Positions 30,565 to 42,030 of a stretch of 64,000 nucleotides of DNA are shown piece by piece. A program made the position numbers and the translations under genes. Within the stretch, counting starts at the first letter, position 1, and every line of letters starts with the position of its first letter. The notes below the pieces were generated by a model. The model did not search any database. It had not been told where the DNA came from and worked only from the letters and a program-made list of their open reading frames with translations. The DNA is from Salipiger sp. IMCC34102 (GTDB taxonomy: Bacteria > Pseudomonadota > Alphaproteobacteria > Rhodobacterales > Rhodobacteraceae), in the NCBI RefSeq assembly GCF_004145405.1, contig NZ_SELQ01000001.1, positions 372,001 through 436,000 on the forward strand. The letters are read 5' to 3'.

Positions 30565-31152
30565 TCAAAGAACGACGACCTGCGTGCCGACCTGCGTCAT
30601 CGAGAACAGCTCGGCGATGTGCTCGTTGTAGAGACCGATGCAGCCGTTCGACGACCGCCGCCCGATCTTGCGCGTGTCGTGGGTGCCGTGGATCCGGTAA
30701 TACTGCCAGGTCAGCCAAAGCGCATGGGTGCCCAGCGGGTTGTCCGGGCCCGGGCCGATGAAGTCGGGCCAGTCGGGGTTGCGCTCCTTCATCGAGGGCG
30801 TCGGCGCCCAGGAGGGGCCGTCGACCTTCTTGATGATCTCGGTCTTGCCGCGGCGGGTCAGATCCTCGGTCAGCGGAACGGAGGTCGGGTAGAGCTTGTA
30901 GATCTGCTGGTCCTCGGACCAGTAGTGCAGCGCGCGGCTTTGCAGGTCGACCAGGATCGCCCCGCCCGCCAGCGTGTCGAAATGCGGACGCCAGTCCATC
31001 GCGCGGAAGCTGGCGACGTTGCGCACCACGGCGCTGCCGCCGCGGATGTTGGTCTCCATCTCGGTGCTGTTCGCCTGCGCCAGCGCGGGGCTGGCCAGAA
31101 GCGCCGCACCGGAGGCCAGAAGGCCGCGACGGGTCATGGTGGAATTGGTCAT
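30565..31152 (-). CDS. L,D-transpeptidase (YkuD domain), exported
   Basis: 195 residues. A signal with Arg pair (MTRRGLLASGAALLASPALAQ) suggests Sec or Tat export. The YkuD catalytic region near the C-terminus has His155 in HGTHDTRKIG and nucleophile Cys171 in SNGCIGLYN. Such enzymes make 3-3 peptidoglycan cross-links or attach proteins to the wall. The ATG at 31152 has GGGACC upstream; one 15 bases later lacks a ribosome site. It is divergent from the CAP-domain lipoprotein gene; a second L,D-transpeptidase lies just beyond that. Confidence 0.92.
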   Translation of the reverse strand: MTNSTMTRRGLLASGAALLASPALAQANSTEMETNIRGGSAVVRNVASFRAMDWRPHFDTLAGGAILVDLQSRALHYWSEDQQIYKLYPTSVPLTEDLTRRGKTEIIKKVDGPSWAPTPSMKERNPDWPDFIGPGPDNPLGTHALWLTWQYYRIHGTHDTRKIGRRSSNGCIGLYNEHIAELFSMTQVGTQVVVL

Positions 31153-31263
31153 GCTCGGTCCCAACGTATCGTTCGAGATTTCTTTTGCACCCGATAGCCT
31201 CCCGCGATCCAGTGGGGCAATTCAAAAGCGCGTGCGATGGGCGAAGAGGCGCTTATGCCGTGT

Positions 31264-31292
31264 TTGATCCGCATCATCCGTGCTGCTAACAG
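31264..31292 (+). promoter_or_regulatory. Possible promoter for the CAP lipoprotein gene
   Basis: TTGATC (31264-31269) and TAACAG (31287-31292) are separated by 17 bases and lie 25 bases before the ATG at 31318. Confidence 0.35.
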
Positions 31293-31317
31293 GATGCGAC
31301 GCACAAAGGACGCCTCC

Positions 31318-31875
31318 ATGCACCGACGCCTTGCCCTGACCGGCCTTGCCGCCCTGATCCTGACCGCCTGTGGCGCACCGCGCGGGCGAATCGGTCCGGA
31401 CGGGTTGCCCTTGCCCACTGTCTACCGGATCCAGCCGGGCGACACCGACGACATCCAGTTCCGCATGCTCGACAGCGTGAATTCGCTGCGCCAGGTCGCG
31501 GGCGCCCCCCCGGTGGAGCTCGACGCCTCGCTCACCGCCGCGGCGATGACCCACGCGCGTGACATGCAGGCGCAGAACCGGCCTTGGCTCTTCGGCTCGG
31601 ACGGGTCCTCCCCGATCGAGCGGGGACGGCGGGCGGGCTTCCGCGGCGAGGTCCTGGGCGAGAACATCTCGGAATCCTACGAGACCGAGCTCGAGACGCT
31701 GGCCGCCTGGATGCGACAGGAGGACACCCGTCGCGTGGTCCTAGATCCCGCCGCCCGCTACATGGGGCTGGGATGGAGCCAGGAAGCCGCAGGCAAGCTG
31801 TGGTGGTCGATGACGATGGGCTCTGCCGCGGCCCCGGTGCAGACCGCGGCCTTCACGCCTGCGATCACGAACTAG
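31318..31875 (+). CDS. CAP-domain lipoprotein
   Basis: 185 residues. A lipoprotein signal with lipobox LTAC at residues 15-18 would anchor it to a membrane. The rest is a CAP (SCP/PR-1-like) domain: LDSVNSLRQVAGAPPVELDASL, an AMTHARDMQ helix, GENISESY and a final MGLGWSQEAAGKLWWSMTMG strand. Bacterial CAP proteins are secreted and poorly understood; some act in the cell wall or on proteins. The first His and the Glu of the CAP cavity are partly recognisable. AAAGGACGCCTCC precedes the start. It lies between two L,D-transpeptidase genes. Confidence 0.88.
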   Translation: MHRRLALTGLAALILTACGAPRGRIGPDGLPLPTVYRIQPGDTDDIQFRMLDSVNSLRQVAGAPPVELDASLTAAAMTHARDMQAQNRPWLFGSDGSSPIERGRRAGFRGEVLGENISESYETELETLAAWMRQEDTRRVVLDPAARYMGLGWSQEAAGKLWWSMTMGSAAAPVQTAAFTPAITN

Positions 31876-31886
31876 GTGGTTTGCGT

Positions 31887-31905
31887 GGCGGGGGCCGCCC
31901 CCGCC
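31887..31905. terminator. GC hairpin between convergent CAP and L,D-transpeptidase genes
   Basis: GGCGGGGGC (31887-31895) and GCCCCCGCC (31897-31905) are inverted copies around a single base (in practice a 7-bp stem with a small loop). No T-run follows, but the position between two convergent stops suits a bidirectional end. Confidence 0.45.
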
Positions 31906-31912
31906 GCGCATC

Positions 31913-32416
31913 TCAGGTATAGATGAAGATCGGCGTGCCGTTCTTGACCATCGCGAAGATGTCTTCCATCTCCTCGTTGGTCACGGCGATGCAGCCCCAG
32001 GTCCAATCGGGCTTGCCCAGGAATTCCTTCGGCGTGCCGTGAATGAAGATGTCGCCTCCCGGCTCCTGCCCCATCTGCTGGGCCACTTCGATATCGCGCG
32101 AATTGGGATAGGAAATCCCGATCGACAGGTGAAACCGGCTGTTGGGATTGCGGCGGTCGATGCGGTAGGCGCCCTCGGGCGTGCGCCCGTCGCCCGAGAA
32201 TTGCTTGTGCCCTTCGGGGGTGAAGCCCATCTGCATGTCGTATTGCGCGAGCATCCTGTTGCCGCTGAGCAGTTGCAGCACGCGTTGGGCCTTGAAGACC
32301 TGAACGCGCGTGACTGGCGGGCCAGTGTAGATCTTGAACCGCGACGGCTGCGGTGCGCAGGCGGTCGTCAGCGCGGCGAGCGCGCCGAAGGTCGCGAAAC
32401 GTCGGGAAATCTTCAT
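31913..32416 (-). CDS. L,D-transpeptidase (YkuD domain), putative lipoprotein
   Basis: 167 residues. The N-terminal signal ends at a lipobox (LTTAC, residues 16-20). The YkuD domain has His126 in HGTPKEFLGKPDWTWGC and Cys142 as nucleophile. The residue before the glycine is Trp (WGCIAV) rather than the usual Ser-Xaa-Gly. It also has the TPEGAYRIDRRNPNSRFHLSIGISYP segment. Likely a wall cross-linking or protein-attaching enzyme, distinct from the one at 30.6 kb. The start at 32416 gives a clean signal peptide. Confidence 0.9.
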   Translation of the reverse strand: MKISRRFATFGALAALTTACAPQPSRFKIYTGPPVTRVQVFKAQRVLQLLSGNRMLAQYDMQMGFTPEGHKQFSGDGRTPEGAYRIDRRNPNSRFHLSIGISYPNSRDIEVAQQMGQEPGGDIFIHGTPKEFLGKPDWTWGCIAVTNEEMEDIFAMVKNGTPIFIYT

Positions 32417-32508
32417 GCTTCTGTCCTCAAGACCGACCCGTCTGCGCGGGTTCGGTCCCCCTTCTACAACATCCGGCCATCTGCGCATAGAGGGGTCGCG
32501 CGCTGCCT

Positions 32509-33701
32509 TCAGCCCCGTGTCACTCTGGCCACCAACTCCGTGTGAGGCGACCAGCGGAACTGGTCGACGACCTTTACCCAATCAATGGTAAACCCCGCGT
32601 TAACAAGCACCGCCACGTCGCGCCCGAAAGTCACGGGGTTGCAGGACACCATCGCGATGGTCTGGATGCTCGAACGCGCCAGCGTGGCCACCTGCGCCTC
32701 CGCCCCGGCGCGCGGCGGGTCGATCACGGCGGCGTCGAACCGGTTCAGCTCGTCGGGCTCCAACGGGCGGCGGAAGAGGTCGCGCACCTCCGTCGTGATC
32801 CGCTTGAGACCCTGCGCGCGGCGCCAGCCCTGGTCCAGCGCGTCGAGCATCGCGGCCTCTCCTTCGACCGCGTGGATCTCCGCCCGCTGCGACAACGGCA
32901 GGCTGAAGGTGCCGCAGCCGGCGAAAAGGTCCACGACACGAGCGGCATCGCCCAGGATTTCGGTCACGGCGTCCCGCAAGGCAGCCTCGCCTTCGGCGGT
33001 CGCCTGCAGGAACGCCCCGGCGGGGGGCACGACCCGGGCGGGCCCGAAGACCTGGCCGGGCGGGTGGATCATGGCAATGGGATCTTCGCCCCAGGACAGG
33101 CGGGCAAGGCCATGGGTCTGCGCGAAGACGGCAAGGTCGAGGCGCAACTGGTCGGTGAGAGGCTGCTCGCTGTCGACGCGCACATCCAGCCCCGCGTCGC
33201 TTTCGGTGACCGTCAGCGCAACCTCGCCCCGGCGCGAGGCGGCGAGGACGGTCAGCGCCTCCAGCATGGGAAGCGCGGCGGTCAGCCTTGGCGTCACGAG
33301 CTGGCAGTCCGGCACCGCGACGAGCGTATCCGATCCGCGCGCGTGAAAGCCCACCAGCGCGCCCTTCTTGGTGCGGCGCCCCGCGAACTTGGCGCGCCTG
33401 CGCGACCGGGGCGGCGAGGTATGCAAGCCTCGAAACGGCGGCGTCAGACCGTGGGCCGACAGCGCACGTTCGACGATGCCCTGCTTGAACCCGGCGACGA
33501 AGGGGTCCGAGGCATGCTGCAACGCACAGCCGCCGCAGCCCCTGTAGTGCCGGCACGGCGGGGCCACCCGCTGGTCCGATGGCGTCAGAATCTGCGCCGA
33601 GCCGTCCGGTCGCAGCGCGATCTCCTCCCCCGGCAGTGTCCGCGGGACCAATGTCCCGTCGCTCGCCCGGCCTGCGCCGAGATGGGTCAGCGCCTCGATC
33701 C

Positions 33702-33705
<4 letters not shown>
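32509..33705 (-). CDS. rRNA (uracil-5-)-methyltransferase, RlmD/TrmA family
   Basis: 398 residues. The N-terminal part includes an iron-sulfur cluster signature (CRHYRGCGGC with a fourth Cys in DCQL) as in RlmD. The C-terminal SAM domain has VDLFAGCGTFSLPL (about 260), the substrate-binding AFLQATAEGEAAL and the nucleophile Cys in MVSCNPVTFGRD. It makes 5-methyluridine in rRNA or tRNA; the target cannot be told from sequence. It has no long TRAM domain of the classical kind, only a short N-terminal part. Its ATG overlaps the preceding ABC exporter stop as ATGA, so it is translated after the exporter pair. Confidence 0.9.
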
Positions 33706-35527
<1,822 letters not shown>

Positions 35528-35531
<4 letters not shown>

Positions 35532-37360
35532 GCGTCCTGTCCCAGAAATCCGCCCGATTGACGGGCCCAGAACCGGGCATATAGCCCGTCTTGCGCCAAA
35601 AGCGCCTCGTGCGTGCCATCCTTGACGATCCGGCCCTGGTCCATGACCACGATCCGGTCCATCTGTGTCAGCGTCGACAGCCGGTGCGCGATGGCGATGA
35701 CCGTCTTTCCGTCCATCATCGTCTCGAGCGAGGCCTGGATCGCCGCCTCCACTTCGGAATCGAGCGCGGAGGTCGCCTCGTCCAGCACCAGGATCGGCGC
35801 GTCCTTGAGGATCACCCGGGCCAGCGCGATCCGCTGCCGCTGCCCGCCGGAGAGTTTCACGCCGCGTTCACCGACCAGCGCATCGTAGCCGGTGCGCCCT
35901 TCGCTGTCGGTCAAAGCAAGGATGAAGTCATGCGCCTCCGCCTGCCGGGTGGCGGCGAGCATCTGCGCCTCGGTCGCGTCGGGCCGACCGTAGAGGACAT
36001 TCTCGCGCACCGAGCGATGCAGCAGGGAACTGTCCTGCTGGACCATCCCCACCGCCTGCCGCAGGGCGTGCTGCGTCACGGTCGAGATGTCCTGTCCGTC
36101 GATTTCGATGCGACCCTGTTCGGCGTCGTAGAACCGCAAGAGCAGCTTGATCAGGGTCGACTTGCCCGCGCCGGAGGCGCCGACGACCCCCAGCTTCTGG
36201 CCCGCGGGGATGGTCAGGTCGATGCGTTCCAGCCCGCCCTTGCGCTGGCCGTAGTGGTGGGCCAGCCCCTCGATGCGGATCTCGCCCCGGTCGACCTTCA
36301 GCGGCGGTGCACCCGCGGCGTCGGTCAGGGTGACGGGATCGGCGATCGTCTCCATCCCTTCGCGGATCACGCCCACGTCGCGAAACATCTCGGAGATTGC
36401 GAAGATCACCCAGCCGCTCATGCTGGTCAGGCGCAGCACGAGCGCCGCGGCCGCGGCTACGACACCGACGCTGGCACTGCCTTGCGTCCACAAGAGAAGC
36501 GCCCAGCCGACGACGCCGACCACCAGCACACCGGCAAGCGTGAAAAGCCCGATGTCCATGATCGAGTAGATCCGCATCTCGCGCTGGACGGTGCGTCGGG
36601 TATCCTCCACCCCGTCGCGGGCGTAGGCCAGTTCCGTCGCGGGGTCGGAGAACATCTTGACCGAATGGATGTTGGTATAGGCGTCCACCACCCGTCCCGT
36701 GAGGGCCGAGCGTGCGTTGGAGGCCGCTTCGGACGCGGGCGAGACGCGCCCGATGGCCCAGCGCAGCAGGGCGAGGTAGGGCACGAGCCAGACCAGCAGC
36801 GGTATCAGCAGGCGCGGGTCGGCCTGTGCCAGCAGCACGACCGCGCCCAGGATGAAGGCCACGAAGTAGGACACCGCCTCGAAGGCCTTCGACACCAGCC
36901 CGACCACGGACATGGGCGTCTGCATGACCCGGTTGGACAGACGGCCCGCGAAATCCTCCTCGAACCAGCCGATGGGCTGTCGCATCACGTGCCGGTGCCC
37001 GCGCCAGCGTCCCAGCGCGCCAAGGTTCGGCACGATGGTCTGGAACAGGAGCAACGTCTGCGAGGCCTGGATCACCGGCTTGAGCAACAGGAAGAACAGC
37101 GCCGCCAGTGCCAGTTCCAGGCCATGATCGGCAACGAACGCCTGCGGCCCTTTCTCGAGCAGATCCACGAGCCGCCCGAGGTAGGCGACCATGCCGACCT
37201 CTATGAAGGCGACCGCCGCGGTGGAGATCAGCGTCCAGACGAAGACCTTCCGGAAGGGCTGCAACTGTTCGCGCAGGAACGGGATCAGCCGTCGCGGCGG
37301 GGCGTCGCGTTCGGGGTAATCGACGAAGGGATCGACCAGGTTTTCGAAAAGGCGGAACAT
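35528..37360 (-). CDS. ABC transporter, half-exporter (permease-ATPase) 1
   Basis: 610 residues: exporter membrane domain (about 35-330) and ATPase domain with GASGAGKSTLIKLLLR (about 395), LSGGQRQRIALARVI and LVLDEATSALDSE. The two proteins share near-identical C-terminal ends (RIVVM and RQSGGFL), so the pair arose by tandem duplication. Both ATPase sites look catalytically complete, unlike many heterodimeric exporters in which one is degenerate. First gene of the exporter/methyltransferase unit; 51 bases separate it from cca. Confidence 0.93.
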
Positions 37361-37411
37361 GGGGCATAGTCCTGAAGGTTGCCCGTTGTTTCTGCCCCTT
37401 CCGCGAGGGGT

Positions 37412-38551
37412 TCAACCCCCGTGGATCAGCGCCTCTCGGTCGAGTGAGAAGCCCGAGGCGATCCAGGCCGCCTCCGCCGCGCGCAGGGCCTGGCCCAGCG
37501 CGGGGCCCTTGAGGGTGGGCATGAAATCGGCGGCGGTGACGGGAAGGGTCTGCGTGGCACCCATCCGGGCCTGCGCGATGTCTTCCGGATCGACCGGCTG
37601 GCCCAAGCTCGCGGCCAGGATCGCCAGCTTGTCGATGGCGACCTCGGCCCCCAGCCGGTAGCCCATTTCGGCCGCGGGCGCGGGGTCGGTGGAGAGTGCC
37701 TCCAGCCGTTTCGCCTGCGCCTTGCTGAGCCGCAGCCGGTCCGTATCCCCGCCGAGGGCCGCCAGCCGCCGCAAGGGCTTTGGTGCCAGTCCGGCCTCCT
37801 GTTCGAGGTGGACCAGCACCGTCAGCACGTCGGGGGCCGCGCCGGTGAGAACGCGCATCAGCACCCCGCTTGTGCCCATCGCCGCCAAGGCGGGGGCCGG
37901 ATCGGGGGCCGCGAGCAGTTTCAGCATCTCGGCGGTGACGCGCTCGGCCGACAACCCGTCGAGCCCGTCCGCCCAAGCGGCGCAGGCGGCCAGCCCGTCG
38001 CGGTCGATCCCCAGCGCCGGGGCACCGTACCAGGCAGTGAAGCGAAAGAAGCGCAGGATGCGCAGGTAATCCTCCGTGATGCGCCGTTCGGGATCGCCCA
38101 CGAAGCGGACGTGTCCCGCTTTCGCGTCGGGCAGACCGCCGAGCGGATCCTCCACCGTGCCATCGGGGGCGGCGTAGAGCGCGTTCATGGTGAAATCGCG
38201 CCGCGCCGCGTCCTGTGCCAGGTCGTCGGTGAAGGCCACGGTGGCGTGCCGCCCGTCAGTGTCCACGTCGCGGCGCAGGGTCGTGACCTCGAAGGGGCGG
38301 CCTTCGGCGATCACGGTGACGGTGCCGTGGTCGATGCCCGTGGGGACGGATTTCAGCCCCGCCGTGCGGGCCAGGGCGATGATGCGTTCGGGCGCGGCAT
38401 CGGTCGTCAGGTCGAGGTCCGAGACCTCCCGCCCCAGCAGCGCGTTGCGCACGCAGCCGCCCACGAACCAAAGCCGATGGCCTTCCGCCGTCAGCGCGTC
38501 GCAGACCGCCCGGGTGGCGGGGTCGAACAGCCAGGGGGCGTCCAGTTTCAT
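37412..38551 (-). CDS. cca: CCA tRNA nucleotidyltransferase / poly(A) polymerase family
   Basis: 379 residues. It adds or repairs the 3' CCA end of tRNA (poly(A) addition is possible for relatives). Head domain: VGGCVRNALLGR at about 30, the metal-binding DLDLTTDA around 43-50, and RRDFTMNALYA about residue 125. A second half binds the tRNA. The start at 38551 overlaps the Nudix stop by ATGA; a longer frame upstream runs into that gene. Same transcript as the Nudix gene and hslO. Confidence 0.94.
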   Translation of the reverse strand: MKLDAPWLFDPATRAVCDALTAEGHRLWFVGGCVRNALLGREVSDLDLTTDAAPERIIALARTAGLKSVPTGIDHGTVTVIAEGRPFEVTTLRRDVDTDGRHATVAFTDDLAQDAARRDFTMNALYAAPDGTVEDPLGGLPDAKAGHVRFVGDPERRITEDYLRILRFFRFTAWYGAPALGIDRDGLAACAAWADGLDGLSAERVTAEMLKLLAAPDPAPALAAMGTSGVLMRVLTGAAPDVLTVLVHLEQEAGLAPKPLRRLAALGGDTDRLRLSKAQAKRLEALSTDPAPAAEMGYRLGAEVAIDKLAILAASLGQPVDPEDIAQARMGATQTLPVTAADFMPTLKGPALGQALRAAEAAWIASGFSLDREALIHGG

Positions 38552-39138
38552 GCCATGCGCTCCGCGAGGGCGCGCAGGATCCGCGCGCTGGCGCCCCAGA
38601 TGTAATAGGGGCCGTAAGGGACCGTGTAATAGTGTCGAAGGCTGCCCCGCCAGGCGCGGCTTTGCACCACGAAGCGGGCGGGATCGGTGACATGGGCCAG
38701 CGGGACGGTGAAGACCTCCGACACTTCGCCCCATTCGGCGCGCGGCGTGTAGGGCCCCTCGATCAGGCCGATCACCGGGGTCATGTGAAACCCCGTGACC
38801 GTCTCATGCGGGGGCATCTGTCCCAGAACCCGCACGCAGGCGGGATCGAGGCCCACCTCCTCCCGCGCCTCGCGCAGGGCGCAGGCGGTGACGTCGGCGT
38901 CCGTGATTTCCAGCTTGCCGCCGGGAAAGGCGACTTGGCCCGGGTGATGCTTCAGCGCGGGCGAGCGTTTCGTCAGCACCACCGTCTCACGCCCGGGGTC
39001 CACGGCGATCAGCACACCCGCCTGCCGAAGGGTCTGACCGGGGGAGGCCACCTCGGGGTTGAGGTCGAAATCGGTCGAGGGCCGGCCCGCCCGGGCCAGC
39101 GCCTGCGTCAGCCGGGATTCGAGATCAGGCCTCGCCAT
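38548..39138 (-). CDS. CoA pyrophosphatase-like Nudix hydrolase
   Basis: 196 residues. The UPF0035/CoA diphosphatase signature LTKRSPALKHHPGQVAFPGG precedes a Nudix box (GGKLEITDADVTACALREA then REEVGL). It likely splits CoA or oxidised CoA into 4'-phosphopantetheine and 3',5'-ADP. It overlaps hslO by 14 bases and cca by ATGA. Confidence 0.88.
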   Translation of the reverse strand: MARPDLESRLTQALARAGRPSTDFDLNPEVASPGQTLRQAGVLIAVDPGRETVVLTKRSPALKHHPGQVAFPGGKLEITDADVTACALREAREEVGLDPACVRVLGQMPPHETVTGFHMTPVIGLIEGPYTPRAEWGEVSEVFTVPLAHVTDPARFVVQSRAWRGSLRHYYTVPYGPYYIWGASARILRALAERMA

Positions 39139-40135
39139 CGGCGTTATCGGCCGCGCCTTCGGCTTCGAAGCCGAGGGTGCTGGGGTCGAACTCGTAATGC
39201 GCGCCGCAGAACTGGCAGTCGGCGGTGACCTTGCCGTCCTCGGTGGTCATCGTGCCGATGTCCTTGGCCGAGTAGATCGACAGCGACTGCCGCACGCGGT
39301 CGGCGGAGCAGGTGCAGCCGAAGACCACGGGCTGGGCGTCGTAGACCCGCGGGCGTTCCTCGTGGAAGAGACGCACCAGCAGGTCCGTCGGCTGGACCGT
39401 GGGGCCGATCAGCTCGATCTCTTCCACGGTGTCGAGCAGCGTGTTGGCCCGGGTCCAGTTCTCGCCCTCGTCCTCGGACAGGATGTCCTCGGCAGCCAGC
39501 AGACCGTCCTCGCCAGACCCGCCTTCACCGCTCGCGAAGGGAGAGGCCTTGGGCATGTGCTGCAGCATGACTCCGCCCGCCCGCCAGCGCGACGCCTCCC
39601 CCGCCTGCTGGCTTTGCCCGAAGGTCAGCGCGAAGCGGGTGGGGATCTGCTCGGACTGGGCGAAGTAGGTCTCGGCACAGCGGGACAGGCTCTCGCCGGT
39701 CAGCGGCGTGATCCCCTGGTAAGGGGCGGTGCCGGTGCCCTGATCGATCAGGATCGCGAAATACCCGTCGCCCACCTGGCTGAAGGGGTCGGCCTGCGGG
39801 TCCAGCCGTTCGGCATCGAAGCTGGCGTAGGCGCGGATGCGGGCCGGCTGGCCTTCTTCCGTGGGGCCATAGTAATCCATGGCGATCAGCCGGGCAGGCC
39901 CCGAGGAGCGGACCTGCAGCGACAGCTTCCACCGCAGCTTCATGGTCTGGCCGATGAGCGCGGTCAGAAGCGCCATCTCGGCCACCAGGGCCTCGATCTG
40001 GGCGGGATAGTCGTGCTGTTTCAGCACGTTGTCCAACACGCCGTCCAGCCGCGCCACGCGACCCCGGATGTCGGAGGCGTCGAGCGTGAAGGGCAGGACC
40101 GTGTCGTCCCAGGCGATCTGCGCGCCTATGGTCAT
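39125..40135 (-). CDS. hslO: Redox-regulated chaperone Hsp33
   Basis: 336 residues. Hsp33 is a holdase turned on by oxidation. The redox switch zinc site near the end is complete: C273-x-C275 and C306-xx-C309. The N-terminal substrate-binding region is typical (TLDASDIRGRVARLDGV, ALIGQTMKLRWKLSLQV). The start at 40135 is preceded by AGGAAACCCC and gives normal length. It is divergent from the Nudix gene at 40.2 kb and is the first gene of hslO-nudix-cca. Confidence 0.95.
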   Translation of the reverse strand: MTIGAQIAWDDTVLPFTLDASDIRGRVARLDGVLDNVLKQHDYPAQIEALVAEMALLTALIGQTMKLRWKLSLQVRSSGPARLIAMDYYGPTEEGQPARIRAYASFDAERLDPQADPFSQVGDGYFAILIDQGTGTAPYQGITPLTGESLSRCAETYFAQSEQIPTRFALTFGQSQQAGEASRWRAGGVMLQHMPKASPFASGEGGSGEDGLLAAEDILSEDEGENWTRANTLLDTVEEIELIGPTVQPTDLLVRLFHEERPRVYDAQPVVFGCTCSADRVRQSLSIYSAKDIGTMTTEDGKVTADCQFCGAHYEFDPSTLGFEAEGAADNADGEA

Positions 40136-40211
40136 GGGGTTTCCTCGAAGCTGGGAATTGGGCATACCGGGTCCATATAGGCAAGCATGGCACAGGTCCA
40201 AGGGGGCGTCG

Positions 40212-40655
40212 ATGATCCGCAGGTTTGGCGACACGCCCCGAAAGGGCGTGACCTACGGCCAGCGCAGTGGCGTCTACGCTATCCTGATGCGGCGCGGGCA
40301 GATGCTGGCGACCTGGCAAGGTGCCCCGCATTTCGAGTTGCAACTGCCCGGCGGCGGCATCGACCCGGGCGAGCATCCCCTGACTGCGCTCCACCGCGAG
40401 GTCTACGAGGAAACCGGCTGGCGCATCGCCTCCCCGCGCCGGTTGGGCGCCTTCCGGCGGTTCACCTGGATGCCGGAATACGAACGCCACGCGATGAAGG
40501 TCTGCACCGTCTACCTCGCACGGCCCGTCCTGCCGCTTGGACCCCCGACGGAGCCCAAGCACACCGCCGTCTGGCTCGATCCCGCGGATGCGGTGCGGAT
40601 GCTGGCGAACGACGGGGACGCCGACATGCTCGCCCGGGTCCTCCACCTTGCCTAA
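40212..40655 (+). CDS. Nudix hydrolase
   Basis: 147 residues with a full Nudix box ([18 protein letters not shown] then YEETGW at about residues 53-75). It belongs to the general small Nudix group that hydrolyses nucleoside diphosphates linked to another moiety; the substrate is unknown. Divergent from hslO, 76 bases apart; argG follows after 56 bases. Confidence 0.88.
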   Translation: MIRRFGDTPRKGVTYGQRSGVYAILMRRGQMLATWQGAPHFELQLPGGGIDPGEHPLTALHREVYEETGWRIASPRRLGAFRRFTWMPEYERHAMKVCTVYLARPVLPLGPPTEPKHTAVWLDPADAVRMLANDGDADMLARVLHLA

Positions 40656-40711
40656 AGCCGCGTTTCACAGTATCGCGCGGCCTGATTGAACAGCTGCAAA
40701 GGCCCGTGCCC

Positions 40712-41929
40712 ATGTCCGTTCCCAAGAAAGTCGTGCTTGCCTACTCGGGCGGTCTCGACACCTCGATCATCCTCAAGTGGCTCAAGTCGGAATACGGGTG
40801 CGAGGTCGTGACCTTCACCGCCGACCTCGGCCAGGGCGAGGAGCTGGAGCCCGCGCGCCGCAAGGCCGAGGACATGGGGGCGGCCTCGATCTACATCGAG
40901 GACCTGCGCGAGGAATTCGTGCGCGACTTCGTCTTCCCCATGTTCCGGGCCAACGCGCTTTACGAAGGGCTCTACCTGCTGGGCACCTCCATCGCGCGGC
41001 CGCTCATTTCCAAGCGGCTGGTCGAGATCGCGGAGGCCGAGGGCGCCGACGCCGTGGCCCATGGGGCCACCGGCAAGGGCAACGACCAGGTCCGGTTCGA
41101 GATCGCGGCCTACGCGCTGAACCCCGACATCAAGGTCATCGCCCCCTGGCGCGAGTGGGATCTGACGAGCCGCACCAAGCTGCTGGAATTTGCGGAAGCC
41201 CACCAGATCCCCGTCGCCAAGGACAAGCGCGGCGAGGCGCCGTTCAGCGTGGACGCGAACCTGCTGCACACCTCCTCCGAAGGGAAGGTGCTGGAGGATC
41301 CCGCGCAGGAAGCGCCCGATTACGTCTACCAGCGCACCGTCTCGCCAGAGGACGCGCCGAACGAGCCGCAGATGGTCGAGATCACCTTCGAGCGCGGCGA
41401 CGCCGTGGCCATCGACGGCCAGGAGATGTCACCGGCCGAAATCCTGACCAAGCTCAACGAGCTGGGCGGCGCGCACGGCGTAGGGCGGCTGGACCTTGTC
41501 GAAAACCGCTTCGTAGGCATGAAATCCCGCGGCATCTACGAGACCCCAGGCGGCACGATCCTGCTGGAAGCGCACCGCGGGATCGAGCAGATCACGCTGG
41601 ATTCCGGCGCGGGCCACCTCAAGGACAGCATCATGCCCCGCTATGCGGAGCTGATCTACAACGGCTTCTGGTTCAGCCCCGAGCGCGAGATGCTGCAAGC
41701 ATTGATCGACAAGAGCCAGGAACACGTGCAGGGCACGGTTCGCGTGAAGCTCTACAAGGGATCGGTCACGACCGTCGCGCGCTGGTCGGATGCCTCGCTC
41801 TATTCCGAGGCGCATGTCACCTTCGAGGATGACGCCGGCGCCTACGACCAGACCGACGCCCAGGGTTTCATCCAGCTCAACGCGCTGCGGCTGAAGCTGC
41901 TGGCGGCGCGCGCGCGGCGGCTGAAGTAA
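40712..41929 (+). CDS. argG: Argininosuccinate synthase
   Basis: 405 residues. It joins citrulline and aspartate with ATP in the penultimate step of arginine synthesis. The N-terminal P-loop [15 protein letters not shown] (about 11-25), the [14 protein letters not shown] motif and the C-terminal EGVARRLDLVE-like segments ([18 protein letters not shown]) are conserved. The sequence is full-length. The ATG at 40712 was chosen over in-frame upstream codons that have no homology. Confidence 0.97.
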   Translation: MSVPKKVVLAYSGGLDTSIILKWLKSEYGCEVVTFTADLGQGEELEPARRKAEDMGAASIYIEDLREEFVRDFVFPMFRANALYEGLYLLGTSIARPLISKRLVEIAEAEGADAVAHGATGKGNDQVRFEIAAYALNPDIKVIAPWREWDLTSRTKLLEFAEAHQIPVAKDKRGEAPFSVDANLLHTSSEGKVLEDPAQEAPDYVYQRTVSPEDAPNEPQMVEITFERGDAVAIDGQEMSPAEILTKLNELGGAHGVGRLDLVENRFVGMKSRGIYETPGGTILLEAHRGIEQITLDSGAGHLKDSIMPRYAELIYNGFWFSPEREMLQALIDKSQEHVQGTVRVKLYKGSVTTVARWSDASLYSEAHVTFEDDAGAYDQTDAQGFIQLNALRLKLLAARARRLK

Positions 41930-41950
41930 ATCCATCGCCCGGACATGAAA

Positions 41951-41979
41951 CGACCCGCCGCGCAACGCGTGACGGGTCG
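41951..41979. terminator. Hairpin after argG
   Basis: CGACCCG (41951-41957) pairs with CGGGTCG (41973-41979) and an inner CGCG/CGCG pairing extends it. There is no T-run. It lies 22 bases past argG in the convergent gap. Confidence 0.45.
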
Positions 41980-42001
41980 ATCCAAACGATTACTCGTTAA
42001 C

Positions 42002-42025
42002 ATCCGGGCGAACACATGCCCGGAT
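42002..42025. terminator. Hairpin after the small secreted gene
   Basis: ATCCGGGC (42002-42009) and GCCCGGAT (42018-42025) form an 8-bp perfect stem with an 8-base loop. TTTCGC follows on the plus strand and it lies 5 bases past the stop (42031) on the minus strand. It serves as a bidirectional end for argG and the secreted gene. Confidence 0.55.
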
Positions 42026-42030
42026 TTCGC

